A stretch of 64,000 nt of DNA from an uncultured Alistipes sp. (GCA_910584485.1 CAJUAV010000012.1:1-64000); one strand, 5' to 3'. Numbered from the stretch's first letter, positions 1-7,830 are shown. Notes: a model not told the origin generated them from the sequence alone. Translations and numbers: made by a program.

Positions 1-250
1 CTCGGCTTGACAAAAACGCTGGTTCTGCAACCGTCGTTTTTTCGCCTCGGCATAGCTCGAACTCCGTTCGGCTCTGCCCTCGGCTTGACAAAAACGCTGG
101 TTCTGCAACCGTCGTTTTTTCGCCTCGGCATAGCTCGAACTCCGTTCGGCTCTGCCCTCGGCTTGACAAAAACGCTGGTTCTGCAACCGTCGTTTTTTCG
201 CCTCGGCATAGCTCGAACTCCGTTCGGCTCTGCCCTCGGCTTGACAAAAA
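1..250. repeat. tandem 78-bp repeat, three copies plus a partial fourth
   Basis: Three essentially identical 78-bp units begin at 1, 79 and 157, and a 15-base start of a fourth unit follows at 235. Each unit holds a T-rich stretch and an imperfect inverted segment around GCTCGAACTCCGTTCGGCTC. Because 78 is a multiple of three, one frame stays open and would give a 26-residue repeat peptide, but I see no sign that it is translated. A leftward promoter box lies just right of the array, so the repeats probably sit in the leader of a leftward gene beyond the window edge. Confidence 0.9.
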
Positions 251-293
251 AGTTCGTATAAGGTTCGGTCGTTTTCGGTAGGATAACTTGTTG

Positions 294-301
294 CAAATAT
301 A
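294..301 (-). promoter_or_regulatory. leftward -7 box TATATTTG
   Basis: The minus strand reads TATATTTG, an exact TAnnTTTG match. It points into the tandem repeats and would serve a gene left of the window. Confidence 0.4.
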
Positions 302-380
302 ACGAAAATCGGTTGATTTGCAAATCGTTTTTTCAAAAAGTTGCGATGCGGGATTTAAACGAACCTTTAAATTCCGCTGC

Positions 381-1061
381 ATGACCTGCCGACAATTCGC
401 CGCCGATTACGGTCGGACGATCGCCGCCCTGCAATCGAATCCCGCGCTGCGGGCATCCGACAGCTGGCCTTACGGACGAACGCCTGCACGTCGGCCGCCC
501 GATCCGCTCGAACTCGAAACGGTTCGTGCGCGCCGTGCCCGCACCTTCCCGTTCGACGACTTCCTCTATTGCGGTTTCGGCTATCCGAACGGCCGCCTCT
601 CGGCTGTGCTCTATCGTCCCGACCGCATCACCTTCGTCCGTCTGGCGGATGCGCAGAGCGCCCTGATAAGCTACGAGTTTTCGGGTTGCTACCTGGCCAA
701 ATTCCGCTTTCGGACCGCCTGGTACGGCGCCCACATTGCTACTGCCGAGGCGGCGGCGCACGATCGCAAAACACTTTGGATGGATTTCCTGCGCACCTAC
801 GCCTCCGACATCTCGGCCTTGGCCATGATCCGTCCGTCGGCCGAACGGGCGCTTTTCGAAGAGACCTATCGGTTGCGCCGCCTCCGCCGCCGAGTTACGC
901 TGGCAGGCCTTTTCGACGGCACCCATCGCGGCTACTCGATCGTCTACGATTTCGAGCGCTGCGCGGTTGCCGACGACGACGACAACAACATACGGGTCGC
1001 CCACAAGGAACTGCTGGCGCATCCCGCGGATCGAACCACCTATTTATTAAAAACGATTTGA
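381..1061 (+). CDS. conserved hypothetical protein, paralogue of the 2295-3041 gene
   Basis: This encodes about 226 residues from the ATG at 381; an in-frame TTG at 318 is possible but less likely. I recognise no named family. It is clearly related to the product of 2295-3041: both share AVL(Y/W), then S(Y/F)EF(S/G)GC followed by an aliphatic residue and A(K/R)(F/Y), then AHI.T, W(M/I)D, and RP, in the same order and spacing. There is no signal peptide or membrane segment, so a cytoplasmic protein is expected. An acidic run of Asp residues lies near the C terminus. The next gene starts 2 bp after the stop, so the two are probably co-transcribed. Confidence 0.7.
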   Translation: MTCRQFAADYGRTIAALQSNPALRASDSWPYGRTPARRPPDPLELETVRARRARTFPFDDFLYCGFGYPNGRLSAVLYRPDRITFVRLADAQSALISYEFSGCYLAKFRFRTAWYGAHIATAEAAAHDRKTLWMDFLRTYASDISALAMIRPSAERALFEETYRLRRLRRRVTLAGLFDGTHRGYSIVYDFERCAVADDDDNNIRVAHKELLAHPADRTTYLLKTI

Positions 1062-1063
1062 CG

Positions 1064-1582
1064 ATGGCCGGATTCTGGAGCAGACAAAAAAACGCATCGC
1101 AGACGCTGGCGGACCTCATCCGCGGCCTGCAACACTCGGTGAACGCCGCCATGGAGATGGTCGAGACGCGCAACGTGGAGCTGCTCGGCCGCTATTTCGC
1201 CCCCGACGGCACGCCGCTTTCGAAGCGGCTCCGTATCGACGAACAAACCTCCGTCGACGTGCCGCTCATTTCGATCGTCAACCCCTCGATGGTCAACATC
1301 AAGGAGGTCGAGATGGACTTTTCGGTCCAGGTCAACGCCGCGGACCTGCGCTGCAAGCAGCCGCAGGAGGGGTTCCGCGCGGGCGATGCGGCGGCCGATT
1401 TCGACAATCGGCTGAAGCGGTCGAGCCTCGAAATCAGCTTCGACGGCGGCAAGGAGCTTTCGCGCATGCAGGTGCACATCAAGTTCGAGGCGCGCCCCGT
1501 TCCCGAGGGGTTGTCGCGCGTCATCGACGAATACGACAAAACGATCATGCCTTTCAACCGTGCGGCCGCCGACGAAGCGTAG
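1064..1582 (+). CDS. DUF2589 domain-containing protein (divergent)
   Basis: The product is 172 residues from the ATG at 1064, which lies 2 bp after the preceding stop. Residues 50-95 contain the DUF2589 core pattern: VDVPLISIVNP, then IKEVEMDFSVQV. The same pattern is clearer in the neighbour at 1626. The C-terminal half has SLEISFDGGKELSRMQVHIKFEA, reminiscent of the beta-strand part of the family. The N terminus (LADLIRGLQHSVNAAMEMV) looks like an amphipathic helix. The family has no established function that I know of. No signal peptide is seen. The assignment to DUF2589 is moderately sure and the function is unknown. Confidence 0.7.
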   Translation: MAGFWSRQKNASQTLADLIRGLQHSVNAAMEMVETRNVELLGRYFAPDGTPLSKRLRIDEQTSVDVPLISIVNPSMVNIKEVEMDFSVQVNAADLRCKQPQEGFRAGDAAADFDNRLKRSSLEISFDGGKELSRMQVHIKFEARPVPEGLSRVIDEYDKTIMPFNRAAADEA

Positions 1583-1625
1583 CGGGACCGACGGACGATT
1601 CATTCACCACTAAACTCTTTTCATC

Positions 1626-2201
1626 ATGGCAGACACCACGGGTGACAAGTTCACCGGCCTTCCCATTGCGGAGCTCATCGCGGCTCCGCTGACCGCCGCC
1701 TGCGACTCGCAGAAGCGACTGGCGCAATCGGCCTTCGAATTCATGACCGAAATCGGTTACAGCGACGTCGAGAAGCAGACGCCGCGCATGCTCTCCTTCC
1801 AGCTCGAACGCCCCGTCGAGGGGGCGATGCAGCCGCAGCGGATCGGCGTCAACGCGCCGTTCCTGGGGCTTGTGCCGCTGCCCGCGCTGCTGATCGACGA
1901 CGTGCAGATCGATTTCCAGATGGAGGTGACGACCACCGAGACGACCACCGACAAGAGCGCGAAGGAGGCGTCGACCACCGCCAACGCGAGCTTCAGGTTC
2001 GGCTGCTTCGGCAGCGGTTCGGTGAGCGTCAACGGCAAAGTCTCCTCCTCGCGCGAAAACACCCGCTCGACCAACCAGACGGCCAAGTACCAGGTGCACG
2101 TCTCGGCCCGCCAGCAGCAGCCCACCGAAGGGATGAGCCGCCTGATGGACATCATGGCCGCCTGCATCGAACCCCTCAAACTGGGCGGCGGCGCAGCCTG
2201 A
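1626..2201 (+). CDS. DUF2589 domain-containing protein
   Basis: This 191-residue protein fits DUF2589 well. It has an N-terminal helix PIAELIAAPLTAACDSQKRLA, a central PFLGLVPLPALLIDDVQIDF segment, and then MEVTTTETTT and a Ser/Thr-rich stretch at about 110-155 that is likely flexible or beta-rich. There is no export signal. It follows the other DUF2589 gene by 43 bp and precedes the second copy of the flanking unknown gene. The repeated family pairing suggests that both DUF2589 proteins work together, perhaps as a hetero-oligomer, but that is inference. Confidence 0.8.
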   Translation: MADTTGDKFTGLPIAELIAAPLTAACDSQKRLAQSAFEFMTEIGYSDVEKQTPRMLSFQLERPVEGAMQPQRIGVNAPFLGLVPLPALLIDDVQIDFQMEVTTTETTTDKSAKEASTTANASFRFGCFGSGSVSVNGKVSSSRENTRSTNQTAKYQVHVSARQQQPTEGMSRLMDIMAACIEPLKLGGGAA

Positions 2202-2294
2202 CGGCTGTCGGCCTGACGACGGCGGCGCTTCGTCGCAGCCCCGTGTCGGGGGCCGGCCGAAGATCGGCCGCCGCGTTGCCGCGCATCGATCGTC

Positions 2295-3041
2295 ATGGAC
2301 CGAATCATCGATTTGCTGATCCGCCACCGCAAGCGGATCGAGCTGCCGTGGAATCCCTTCACCCGCCGCTTCGCCCTCACGCCGACCGGTGCGTCGGTAC
2401 GCAGCGTGCGGACGAAAGGGGAGGAGATGACTCTCTTCGGCGACCGGCGGGTCGCCGCCGTGCTGTGGCAGGAGGGGCTGGTGACCGTCCTGCGTGCCCG
2501 CAAGGAAGAGGACCTCTTCAGCTTCGAGTTCGGCGGCTGCGTCATGGCCCGTTACGAACGGGAGGGGAGCCCCTATGTCGCCCATATCCATACGGACACC
2601 TGGGCGGAGCGCGATTGTCGGGATGCCTGGATCGACTATGCGGCCTACCACGGCATTGGCAGGATGAAGCTCTTTCGTCCCGAATTTCCGCCGAACCGGC
2701 GGCTGCCGTCGGGCTGCGAGGTCTGGGGCATTATTTCGGCCGAGGGTAACTGCTACTCGGCGGCGCTTTCGCTGCTGCCCCGCGAGAACTGCGCTTATCG
2801 GCTGGAGGCGCTCGCGCAGCACTTCCCGCCCGGGAACAGCTGCTTCGACTATCGGGAGCTCTGCCGCCACGGCGGCCCTCCCTTCACGGCGGAGCAGCTG
2901 CAAATCGCCGCGAACCGTCAGACGCGGTATGCGGCGACGAGCGCGACGTGGCGCAGCTTCTTCGACCGCATGCCGAGCGTCGAACTCGACATCGATTTCG
3001 ACGAGGCGGACGGGTGCTGCTGTCCGTGGTTTCGGCGGTAA
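2295..3041 (+). CDS. conserved hypothetical protein, paralogue of the 381-1061 gene
   Basis: The 248-residue product starts at the ATG at 2295, 93 bp after the DUF2589 stop. It shares the ordered motifs AVLW, SFEFGGCVMARY, AHIHT, AWIDY and FRPE with the product of 381-1061, so the two arose by duplication. The C terminus ends in a short acidic stretch followed by a Cys triplet (GCCCPWF). No known domain is recognised and no signal peptide is seen. A strong hairpin terminator follows immediately, closing the four-gene unit against the convergent metK. Confidence 0.75.
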   Translation: MDRIIDLLIRHRKRIELPWNPFTRRFALTPTGASVRSVRTKGEEMTLFGDRRVAAVLWQEGLVTVLRARKEEDLFSFEFGGCVMARYEREGSPYVAHIHTDTWAERDCRDAWIDYAAYHGIGRMKLFRPEFPPNRRLPSGCEVWGIISAEGNCYSAALSLLPRENCAYRLEALAQHFPPGNSCFDYRELCRHGGPPFTAEQLQIAANRQTRYAATSATWRSFFDRMPSVELDIDFDEADGCCCPWFRR

Positions 3042-3046
3042 CGACG

Positions 3047-3082
3047 AAGGGCCCCGACGCGAAAAAGCGTCGGGGCCCTTTT
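3047..3082. terminator. bidirectional terminator between convergent genes
   Basis: A perfect 12-bp stem (GGGCCCCGACGC with its complement) encloses the loop GAAAAA. A T run follows on the plus strand and an A pair precedes it. It lies between the stop of the 2295 gene and the stop of metK. Confidence 0.9.
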
Positions 3083-3102
3083 CGTGCGGGTCGCGGCTGC
3101 GT

Positions 3103-4404
3103 TTACAGACCGAAGGCCTCTTTGATCGCCTCGACCGCGTCGAGCTTCTCCCAGCCGAAGAACTCGACCTCGCGCTGCACGGGGCGCCCCTCCTCGTAGA
3201 AGGTCTCCTCCTTCGTGTAGGGGCGGTTGCCGAAGTGGCCGTAGGAGGCCGTCGCTTCGAAGATCGGATTTTTCAGCCCGAAGCGGCGGACGATGGCGGC
3301 GGGGCGCAGGTCGAACAGACGGGCGATGCGGCGGGCGATTTCGCCGTCGCTCATCGAGGCGAGGGCCTCGCATTTCGAGTTGTGCGTGTCGACGTAGACC
3401 GAGAGCGGCTCGGCGATGCCGATCGCGTAGGAGAGTTCGACGAGCACCTCGTCGGCGATGCCCGCCGCGACCATGTTCTTGGCGATGTGGCGGGCGGCGT
3501 AGGCGGCCGAGCGGTCGACCTTCGACGGGTCCTTGCCCGAGAAGGCGCCGCCGCCGTGGGCGCCGCGTCCGCCGTAGCTGTCGACGATGATCTTGCGGCC
3601 CGTGAGGCCCGTGTCGCCGTGGGGGCCGCCGATGACGAATTTGCCCGTCGGGTTGACGTGCAGGATGTAGCGGTCGTCGATCAGCTCGGCCAGCTTGTCG
3701 TGCGCCCGCTCGAGGCGTGCCTTGACGCGCGGGATGAGGATCGTGCGCACATCCTCGCGGATGCGCTCCTGCATGCTGCGTTCGGCCTCCTGCTCCGTGA
3801 GCCCTGCCGCGGGCAGGATGAACTCGTCGTGCTGCGTCGAGACGACGATCGTGTGGACGCGCAGCGGACGGCGCGTCTGTTCGTCGTATTCGATCGTCAC
3901 CTGCGATTTGGCGTCGGGGCGCAGGTAGGTCATCACCTCGCCTTCGCGGCGGATGTCGGCCAGCTCCTTCAGAATCACGTGCGAGAGAATGAGCGTCGCG
4001 GGCATCAGCTCGCGCGTCTCGCTGCAGGCGTAGCCGAACATGATGCCCTGGTCGCCCGCGCCCTGCTCCTCTTCGCCGGCGCGCTCCACGCCTTGGCGGA
4101 TGTCGGACGACTGCTCGTGGATGGCCGAGAGCACGCCGCACGAATCGCAGTCGAAGCGGTATTCGCTCTTCGTGTAGCCGATGCGGCGGATGACGCGGCG
4201 CGCCACCTCCTGCACGTCGACGTAGGCCGACGAGCGCACTTCGCCCGCGACGACGACCAGCCCTGTCGTGCAGAGCGTTTCGCAGGCGACCTTCGACGAG
4301 GGGTCGTGGCGCAGAAATTCATCGAGAATGGCATCGGAGATCTGGTCCGAAACCTTGTCGGGGTGTCCTTCCGAGACGGACTCCGACGTAAACAAAAAAC
4401 CCAT
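3103..4404 (-). CDS. metK: S-adenosylmethionine synthetase
   Basis: MetK makes SAM from methionine and ATP in the cytoplasm. The 433-residue product has GHPDKVSDQISDAILDE at 13-29, GAGDQGIMFGYA at 115-126 and GGGAFSGKDPSKVDRS at 284-299, the three family signatures. The start at 4404 (MGFLFTSESVSEGHPDK) is the normal MetK start; upstream in-frame codons run into the promoter. The length is slightly above the usual 385-400 because of a longer central region (around 90-115) typical of Bacteroidetes enzymes. Its leader of roughly 120 nt contains a SAM-II-like aptamer, so feedback by SAM is likely. Confidence 0.97.
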   Translation of the reverse strand: MGFLFTSESVSEGHPDKVSDQISDAILDEFLRHDPSSKVACETLCTTGLVVVAGEVRSSAYVDVQEVARRVIRRIGYTKSEYRFDCDSCGVLSAIHEQSSDIRQGVERAGEEEQGAGDQGIMFGYACSETRELMPATLILSHVILKELADIRREGEVMTYLRPDAKSQVTIEYDEQTRRPLRVHTIVVSTQHDEFILPAAGLTEQEAERSMQERIREDVRTILIPRVKARLERAHDKLAELIDDRYILHVNPTGKFVIGGPHGDTGLTGRKIIVDSYGGRGAHGGGAFSGKDPSKVDRSAAYAARHIAKNMVAAGIADEVLVELSYAIGIAEPLSVYVDTHNSKCEALASMSDGEIARRIARLFDLRPAAIVRRFGLKNPIFEATASYGHFGNRPYTKEETFYEEGRPVQREVEFFGWEKLDAVEAIKEAFGL

Positions 4405-4459
4405 TCGATACGTTTTTTGGGTGAAACATATAAAATGGGAAAGTCGACTGTTTGGATAA

Positions 4460-4519
4460 AAAACGAGCTGCTTTAGCGATTTTTTATTGTGGTTGCAATC
4501 AGTCCAAATCTTTCCACAT
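4460..4519 (-). promoter_or_regulatory. putative SAM-II riboswitch in the metK leader
   Basis: On the minus strand the leader has, in order, TGTGG (4518-4514), GATTT, ATTGCA, CCACA (4492-4488, complementary to TGTGG as helix P1), an ATAAAA run, GCTAAA (4477-4472) and CAG (4470-4468). CAG can pair with CTG inside the P1 loop (4502-4500), giving the pseudoknot. These are the conserved elements of the SAM-II (metA) aptamer in the right order. The position between the metK promoter and start codon fits the ligand. No covariance model was run. Confidence 0.75.
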
Positions 4520-4528
4520 TCGAGGCTG

Positions 4529-4559
4529 CAAAGATAGGGATTTAAACCGAAACGCGCAA
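4529..4559 (-). promoter_or_regulatory. metK promoter
   Basis: The minus strand carries TTG at 4559-4557, a 20-bp spacer and TATCTTTG at 4536-4529. This gives a leader of about 120 nt before metK. Confidence 0.7.
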
Positions 4560-4593
4560 CAGGCGCCGCCGAAAAAAAACGGACGGACGACCG

Positions 4594-4625
4594 TTTGTCC
4601 GTCTGCCGAAAAACGGCTATCTTTG
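4594..4625 (+). promoter_or_regulatory. lysA promoter
   Basis: TTTG at 4594-4597 is followed by a 20-bp spacer and TATCTTTG at 4618-4625, 31 bp before the lysA start. Confidence 0.75.
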
Positions 4626-4655
4626 CCGCTCCTACCATTTAAAAACGGACAACGG

Positions 4656-5816
4656 ATGTTGAGCAGACAGATCGCGGAGAAGCTCCGCGCCTACGAGACC
4701 CCCTTCTATCTTTACGACATGGCGCTGCTGCGGCAGACGCTCGAAAGCGTCGTTTACGAGTCGAACAAATACGGCTACCGCCTCCACTACGCCATCAAGG
4801 CCAACTACGACGACCACCTGCTGGAGACGATCCGCGCCTACGGGCTGGGCATCGACTGCGCCAGCGGCAACGAGCTGCGCAAGGCGATCGAGGCGGGTTT
4901 CGATCCGCGGACGATCGTCTATGCGGGAGTCGGCAAGCGCGACAAGGAGCTGCGCTACGCCATCGAACAGCGCATCCTGGCGATCAACTGCGAGTCGATC
5001 GAGGAGCTGCACCTCGTCGACCGTCTGTCGGCCGAGGCGGGCTGCACGACGGATGTGGCGCTGCGCATCAACCCCGATATCGACCCCAAGACGAATCACT
5101 GCATCGATACGGGCCAGGCCGACAGCAAGTTCGGCATCTCCTACGAGGAGATCCTCGAACACGCCGACGAGCTGAAGGCGCTGCCGAACCTGAACATCAT
5201 CGGCGTGCACCTGCACATCGGGTCGCAGATCCGCGAGCTGCACGTGTTCGAGCACATGTGCAACAAGGTGAACGTGATCGTCGAGAACCTCGAGCGACTG
5301 GGATTCTCGTTCCGTTTCGTCGACGTGGGCGGCGGCCTTGGGGTCAACTACGACGTCCCCGAGAACGAGCCGATTCCCAATTTCGCGTCGCTCTTCTCGA
5401 TCATCCACAACCACCTGAAGGTGGGGGAGCGCGAGGTGCATTTCGAGTTCGGCCGTGCGATCGTCGCCGAGTGCGGCGAGCTCATCACGACGGTCCTCTT
5501 CAACAAGACCACCGCCACGGGCCGTCGGCTGGTGATCGTCGACGCTTCGATGACGGAGCTGATCCGTCCCGCCCTCTACGGCTCCTACCACAACATCGAG
5601 AACATCACCTCCGACGCGGAGCAGGAGGTCAAATACACGATCGTCGGCACGGCCTGCGAGTCGACCGACCGTTTCGACGAGAACGTCCGCCTGAAGACGA
5701 CGCGCCGCGGCGATCTGCTTTCGATCAAGTCGGCGGGCGCCTACGGCATGTCGATGGCTTCGCGCTACAACCTCCACGACCTCCCCGGGGCCGTTTACAG
5801 CGACCGAATCGAGTAA
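4656..5816 (+). CDS. lysA: diaminopimelate decarboxylase
   Basis: LysA is a PLP enzyme that decarboxylates meso-diaminopimelate to lysine, the last step of lysine synthesis. The 386-residue product shows YAIKAN with the PLP lysine at K48, HLHIGSQI at 185-192, the glycine loop VDVGGGLG at 222-229, CESTD at 334-338 and SAGAYG at 359-364. It lies within the normal family length. The start at 4656 follows the promoter and gives the standard N terminus. A permease gene begins 6 bp downstream, so the two form an operon. Related ornithine/arginine decarboxylases are less likely because the CESTD and GAYG motifs fit LysA. Confidence 0.93.
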   Translation: MLSRQIAEKLRAYETPFYLYDMALLRQTLESVVYESNKYGYRLHYAIKANYDDHLLETIRAYGLGIDCASGNELRKAIEAGFDPRTIVYAGVGKRDKELRYAIEQRILAINCESIEELHLVDRLSAEAGCTTDVALRINPDIDPKTNHCIDTGQADSKFGISYEEILEHADELKALPNLNIIGVHLHIGSQIRELHVFEHMCNKVNVIVENLERLGFSFRFVDVGGGLGVNYDVPENEPIPNFASLFSIIHNHLKVGEREVHFEFGRAIVAECGELITTVLFNKTTATGRRLVIVDASMTELIRPALYGSYHNIENITSDAEQEVKYTIVGTACESTDRFDENVRLKTTRRGDLLSIKSAGAYGMSMASRYNLHDLPGAVYSDRIE

Positions 5817-5822
5817 CCGACC

Positions 5823-6722
5823 ATGTGGCTCACCCTTGCTTTCGCCTCGGCCGCGCTGCTCGGCTTCTACGACGTCGCCAAGAAAAAGGCGCTGACCGAA
5901 AATGCCGTACTCCCCGTACTGCTGCTCAACACGCTCTTCTCGACGCTGCTGTTTCTGCCGACGATCGTCTCGGCCGAGTGGTCGCTCGGCTGGTTCGACG
6001 GCACGATCTTCGAGGCGGGGACGGGCACGGCGCACGACCACGCCCTGGTGATGCTCAAGGCGGTGATCGTTCTGACGTCGTGGATCTTCGGCTATTTCGG
6101 CATCAAGCACCTGCCGATCACCCTCGTCGGTCCGATCAACGCCACGCGCCCCGTGCTGGTGCTCGTGGGGGCGATGCTCCTCTTCGGTGAGCGCCTCAAC
6201 GGCTGGCAGTGGATCGGCGTGCTGCTGGCTGGCGTCTCGCTGCTGCTCTTGAGCCGTGCGGGACGCCGCGAAGGGGTCCGCTTCACGCACAACATCTGGA
6301 TCGTCTGCGTCGCCCTTTCGGCCGTCGTGGGCGCGGCGAGCGGCCTCTACGACAAATACATCATGACGCAGCTCGACCCTGTCTTCGTGCAGAGTCGCTA
6401 TAACCTTTATCAATTGGGGATGATGGCCGTGCTGGTGGCCCTGCTGTGGCTGCCGCGCCGCGGGGCGACGACCCCGTTTCGATGGGACTGGTCGATTCCG
6501 CTCATTTCGATCTTTCTCACGGCGGCCGATTTCGTCTATTTCTACGCCTTGAGCGAGGCCGATGCGATGATTTCGGTCGTCTCGATGATCCGCCGCGGCT
6601 CGGTCGTTGTCTCGTTCCTCTGTGGTGCCCTGCTCTTTCGCGAACGCAACCTGCGCGCCAAGGCGCTCGATCTGGGGCTGATCCTCGTCGGTATGCTCTT
6701 CCTTTGGTGGGGATCGCAGTAG
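5823..6722 (+). CDS. EamA/DMT-family permease
   Basis: This is a 299-residue, strongly hydrophobic protein with about ten membrane helices, arranged as two related five-helix halves. The halves are seen as the paired GPINATRPVLVLVGAMLLFGERL (about 100-122) and SVVSMIRRGSVVVSFLCGALLFRER (about 250-274) segments, which are typical EamA ends. Proteins of this type export or import small metabolites across the inner membrane. The substrate cannot be told from sequence. Its place 6 bp after lysA would allow a link to lysine or diamino acid export, but that is only context. Confidence 0.85.
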   Translation: MWLTLAFASAALLGFYDVAKKKALTENAVLPVLLLNTLFSTLLFLPTIVSAEWSLGWFDGTIFEAGTGTAHDHALVMLKAVIVLTSWIFGYFGIKHLPITLVGPINATRPVLVLVGAMLLFGERLNGWQWIGVLLAGVSLLLLSRAGRREGVRFTHNIWIVCVALSAVVGAASGLYDKYIMTQLDPVFVQSRYNLYQLGMMAVLVALLWLPRRGATTPFRWDWSIPLISIFLTAADFVYFYALSEADAMISVVSMIRRGSVVVSFLCGALLFRERNLRAKALDLGLILVGMLFLWWGSQ

Positions 6723-6749
6723 AAAGCCCGCAGGCAGAGACGGTCGACC

Positions 6750-7098
6750 TTCGGATACGTGTGGTTTCCGGTTGAAGAGGAGGTGTACGGCACGTAGATT
6801 TACATCTCCGAGCAGAAATATAACGAGGCTATCAAGGCTGCGTTCCGCGTTGCGGGTTTCGATCGTGTGGTGACGGTGCTCGATCCGAAGACGCGCGAGG
6901 GCGTTCAGCGGCCGCTCTACGAAATCGCCTCGTCGCACCTTGCCCGTCGAACGTTCGTCGGCAACCTCTATAAAAAAGATCAAGGACCCGAATTTGATCG
7001 GCTCGATGAGCGGACACAAAGACGGCAGCCGTGCCTTTGCCCGCTATCGCGAAATCGACGACGAAATCAAGGCAGAGGTGGTGAAACTCTTTGATTGA
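6750..7098 (+). pseudogene. tyrosine recombinase (phage-type integrase), C-terminal remnant
   Basis: Reading from 6798 gives IYISEQKYNEAIKAAFR and then SSHLARRTFVGNLYK, which is the box II (H-x-x-R) region of Bacteroidetes integrases. After a run of six A residues near 6975 the sense continues only in the next frame as DPNLIGSMSGHKDGSRAF and ARYREID, ending at a TGA at 7096-7098. It therefore has an in-frame TAG at 6795-6797 and a +1 shift. No N-terminal SAM-like domain is present upstream, where the EamA gene ends. It is a dead fragment of an integrase that once moved an element here. Confidence 0.8.
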
Positions 7099-7187
7099 TC
7101 GCGCGCCGATCGGTCGTGCGGTTCTGCTCGGTGTGGTACAGCCGAGCGGAATCGCATTTTTTTGAAAAAAAAGTGCTTGAAAATTTG

Positions 7188-7211
7188 CATACTACGAAAA
7201 TTCGTAGTATG
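7188..7211. promoter_or_regulatory. perfect 11-bp inverted repeat, possible operator
   Basis: CATACTACGAA and TTCGTAGTATG flank two A residues. The site ends on the ATG of the small ORF at 7209 and lies in an AT-rich stretch, as expected for a repressor site controlling the small genes to its right. Confidence 0.5.
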
Positions 7212-7265
7212 TTAGTAAAGCCAAACAAAGGAGATATAGAACTGACAGAGAAAGACTTGATCTAA
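7209..7265 (+). CDS. possible leader-like small ORF (18 aa)
   Basis: The ATG at 7209 opens an 18-codon frame (MLVKPNKGDIELTEKDLI) whose stop directly abuts the ATG of the next ORF. It looks like a small element gene or a coupling leader. The only support is position and the tight junction, so confidence is low. Confidence 0.3.
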   Translation: MLVKPNKGDIELTEKDLI

Positions 7266-7367
7266 ATGATCAGGAATTTCAGGTCCGCCAGACCAAACGG
7301 GGCCGAGGGAATCGAGTACTTTATTAGAGAGCTTCTCGACTACCTCCTGCAAAATCAAGATTATTAA
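7266..7367 (+). CDS. small hypothetical protein (33 aa)
   Basis: The ATG at 7266 follows the preceding TAA without a gap, which suggests translational coupling. The peptide starts MIRNFRSARPNGAEG and ends in IEYFIRELLDYLLQNQDY, a plausible amphipathic helix. I do not recognise it. It sits between a palindromic site and the DUF5053 gene in a patch that looks like a degraded mobile element. Confidence 0.4.
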   Translation: MIRNFRSARPNGAEGIEYFIRELLDYLLQNQDY

Positions 7368-7419
7368 CAAATTAAGTCCCAGTTCAATGCGGGTAGGGGC
7401 TTTTTACAAACATAAAATT

Positions 7420-7650
7420 ATGGGACATTCTCCTTTCAGAAATCAGTTGAGAGACATTCTCGTCTCCGTGTCGTGGTTGGATATTGCTCGCAGATATTTC
7501 GGCAAATCCAGTTCGTGGTTGTATCACAAGCTCGACGGAATAGACGGGAACGGTGGCGACGGAGGGTTTACAGAAGCAGAGCTTTTGCAGTTCAAGGGCG
7601 CCCTCTGCGATTTGGCGGACAGAATTAGACGGGTAGCGGATTCGCTATAA
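7420..7650 (+). CDS. DUF5053-like small protein of mobile elements
   Basis: The 76-residue product starts at the ATG at 7420; an earlier in-frame ATG at 7387 would add 11 residues. It contains WLDIARRYFGKSSSWLYHKLDG followed by FTEAELLQFKGALCDLADRIRRV. This is the layout of DUF5053 proteins, small cytoplasmic proteins common in Bacteroidetes prophages and integrative elements. The first part resembles a helix-turn-helix that could bind DNA. The gene ends with its own terminator at 7699-7728. The function is unknown. Confidence 0.65.
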   Translation: MGHSPFRNQLRDILVSVSWLDIARRYFGKSSSWLYHKLDGIDGNGGDGGFTEAELLQFKGALCDLADRIRRVADSL

Positions 7651-7698
7651 GGCCTATTACCCTTTGTTTGGAAAACTTGCCCGAGGCCTTGCAAGTAG

Positions 7699-7728
7699 CC
7701 GCCCCGCAATCCTGCGGGGCGGTTTTTT
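7699..7728 (+). terminator. terminator after the DUF5053 gene
   Basis: CCGCCCCGCA pairs with TGCGGGGCGG around a four-base loop, followed by six T residues. Confidence 0.9.
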
Positions 7729-7790
7729 CAACTGTTAAGTATTTCTAAAGAGTTGAAAATATCTGTGCCCCTCTTTACCAATGAGCACGA

Positions 7791-7823
7791 TCATACAGAA
7801 TCATACTTTTTCATACTGTATGA
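7791..7823. repeat. three 10-bp-phased TCATAC iterons
   Basis: TCATAC occurs at 7791, 7801 and 7811, exactly one helical turn apart. The last copy extends into the palindrome TCATACTGTATGA (7811-7823). It lies just beyond the 3' end of the small ribbon-helix-helix-like gene and could be its binding array. Confidence 0.6.
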
Positions 7824-7830
7824 CTTCCTA

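Noticed and set aside
7..261. Open frame with a perfect 26-residue repeat
   Set aside because: It arises from a 78-bp tandem repeat; there is no promoter in that direction and no start context.
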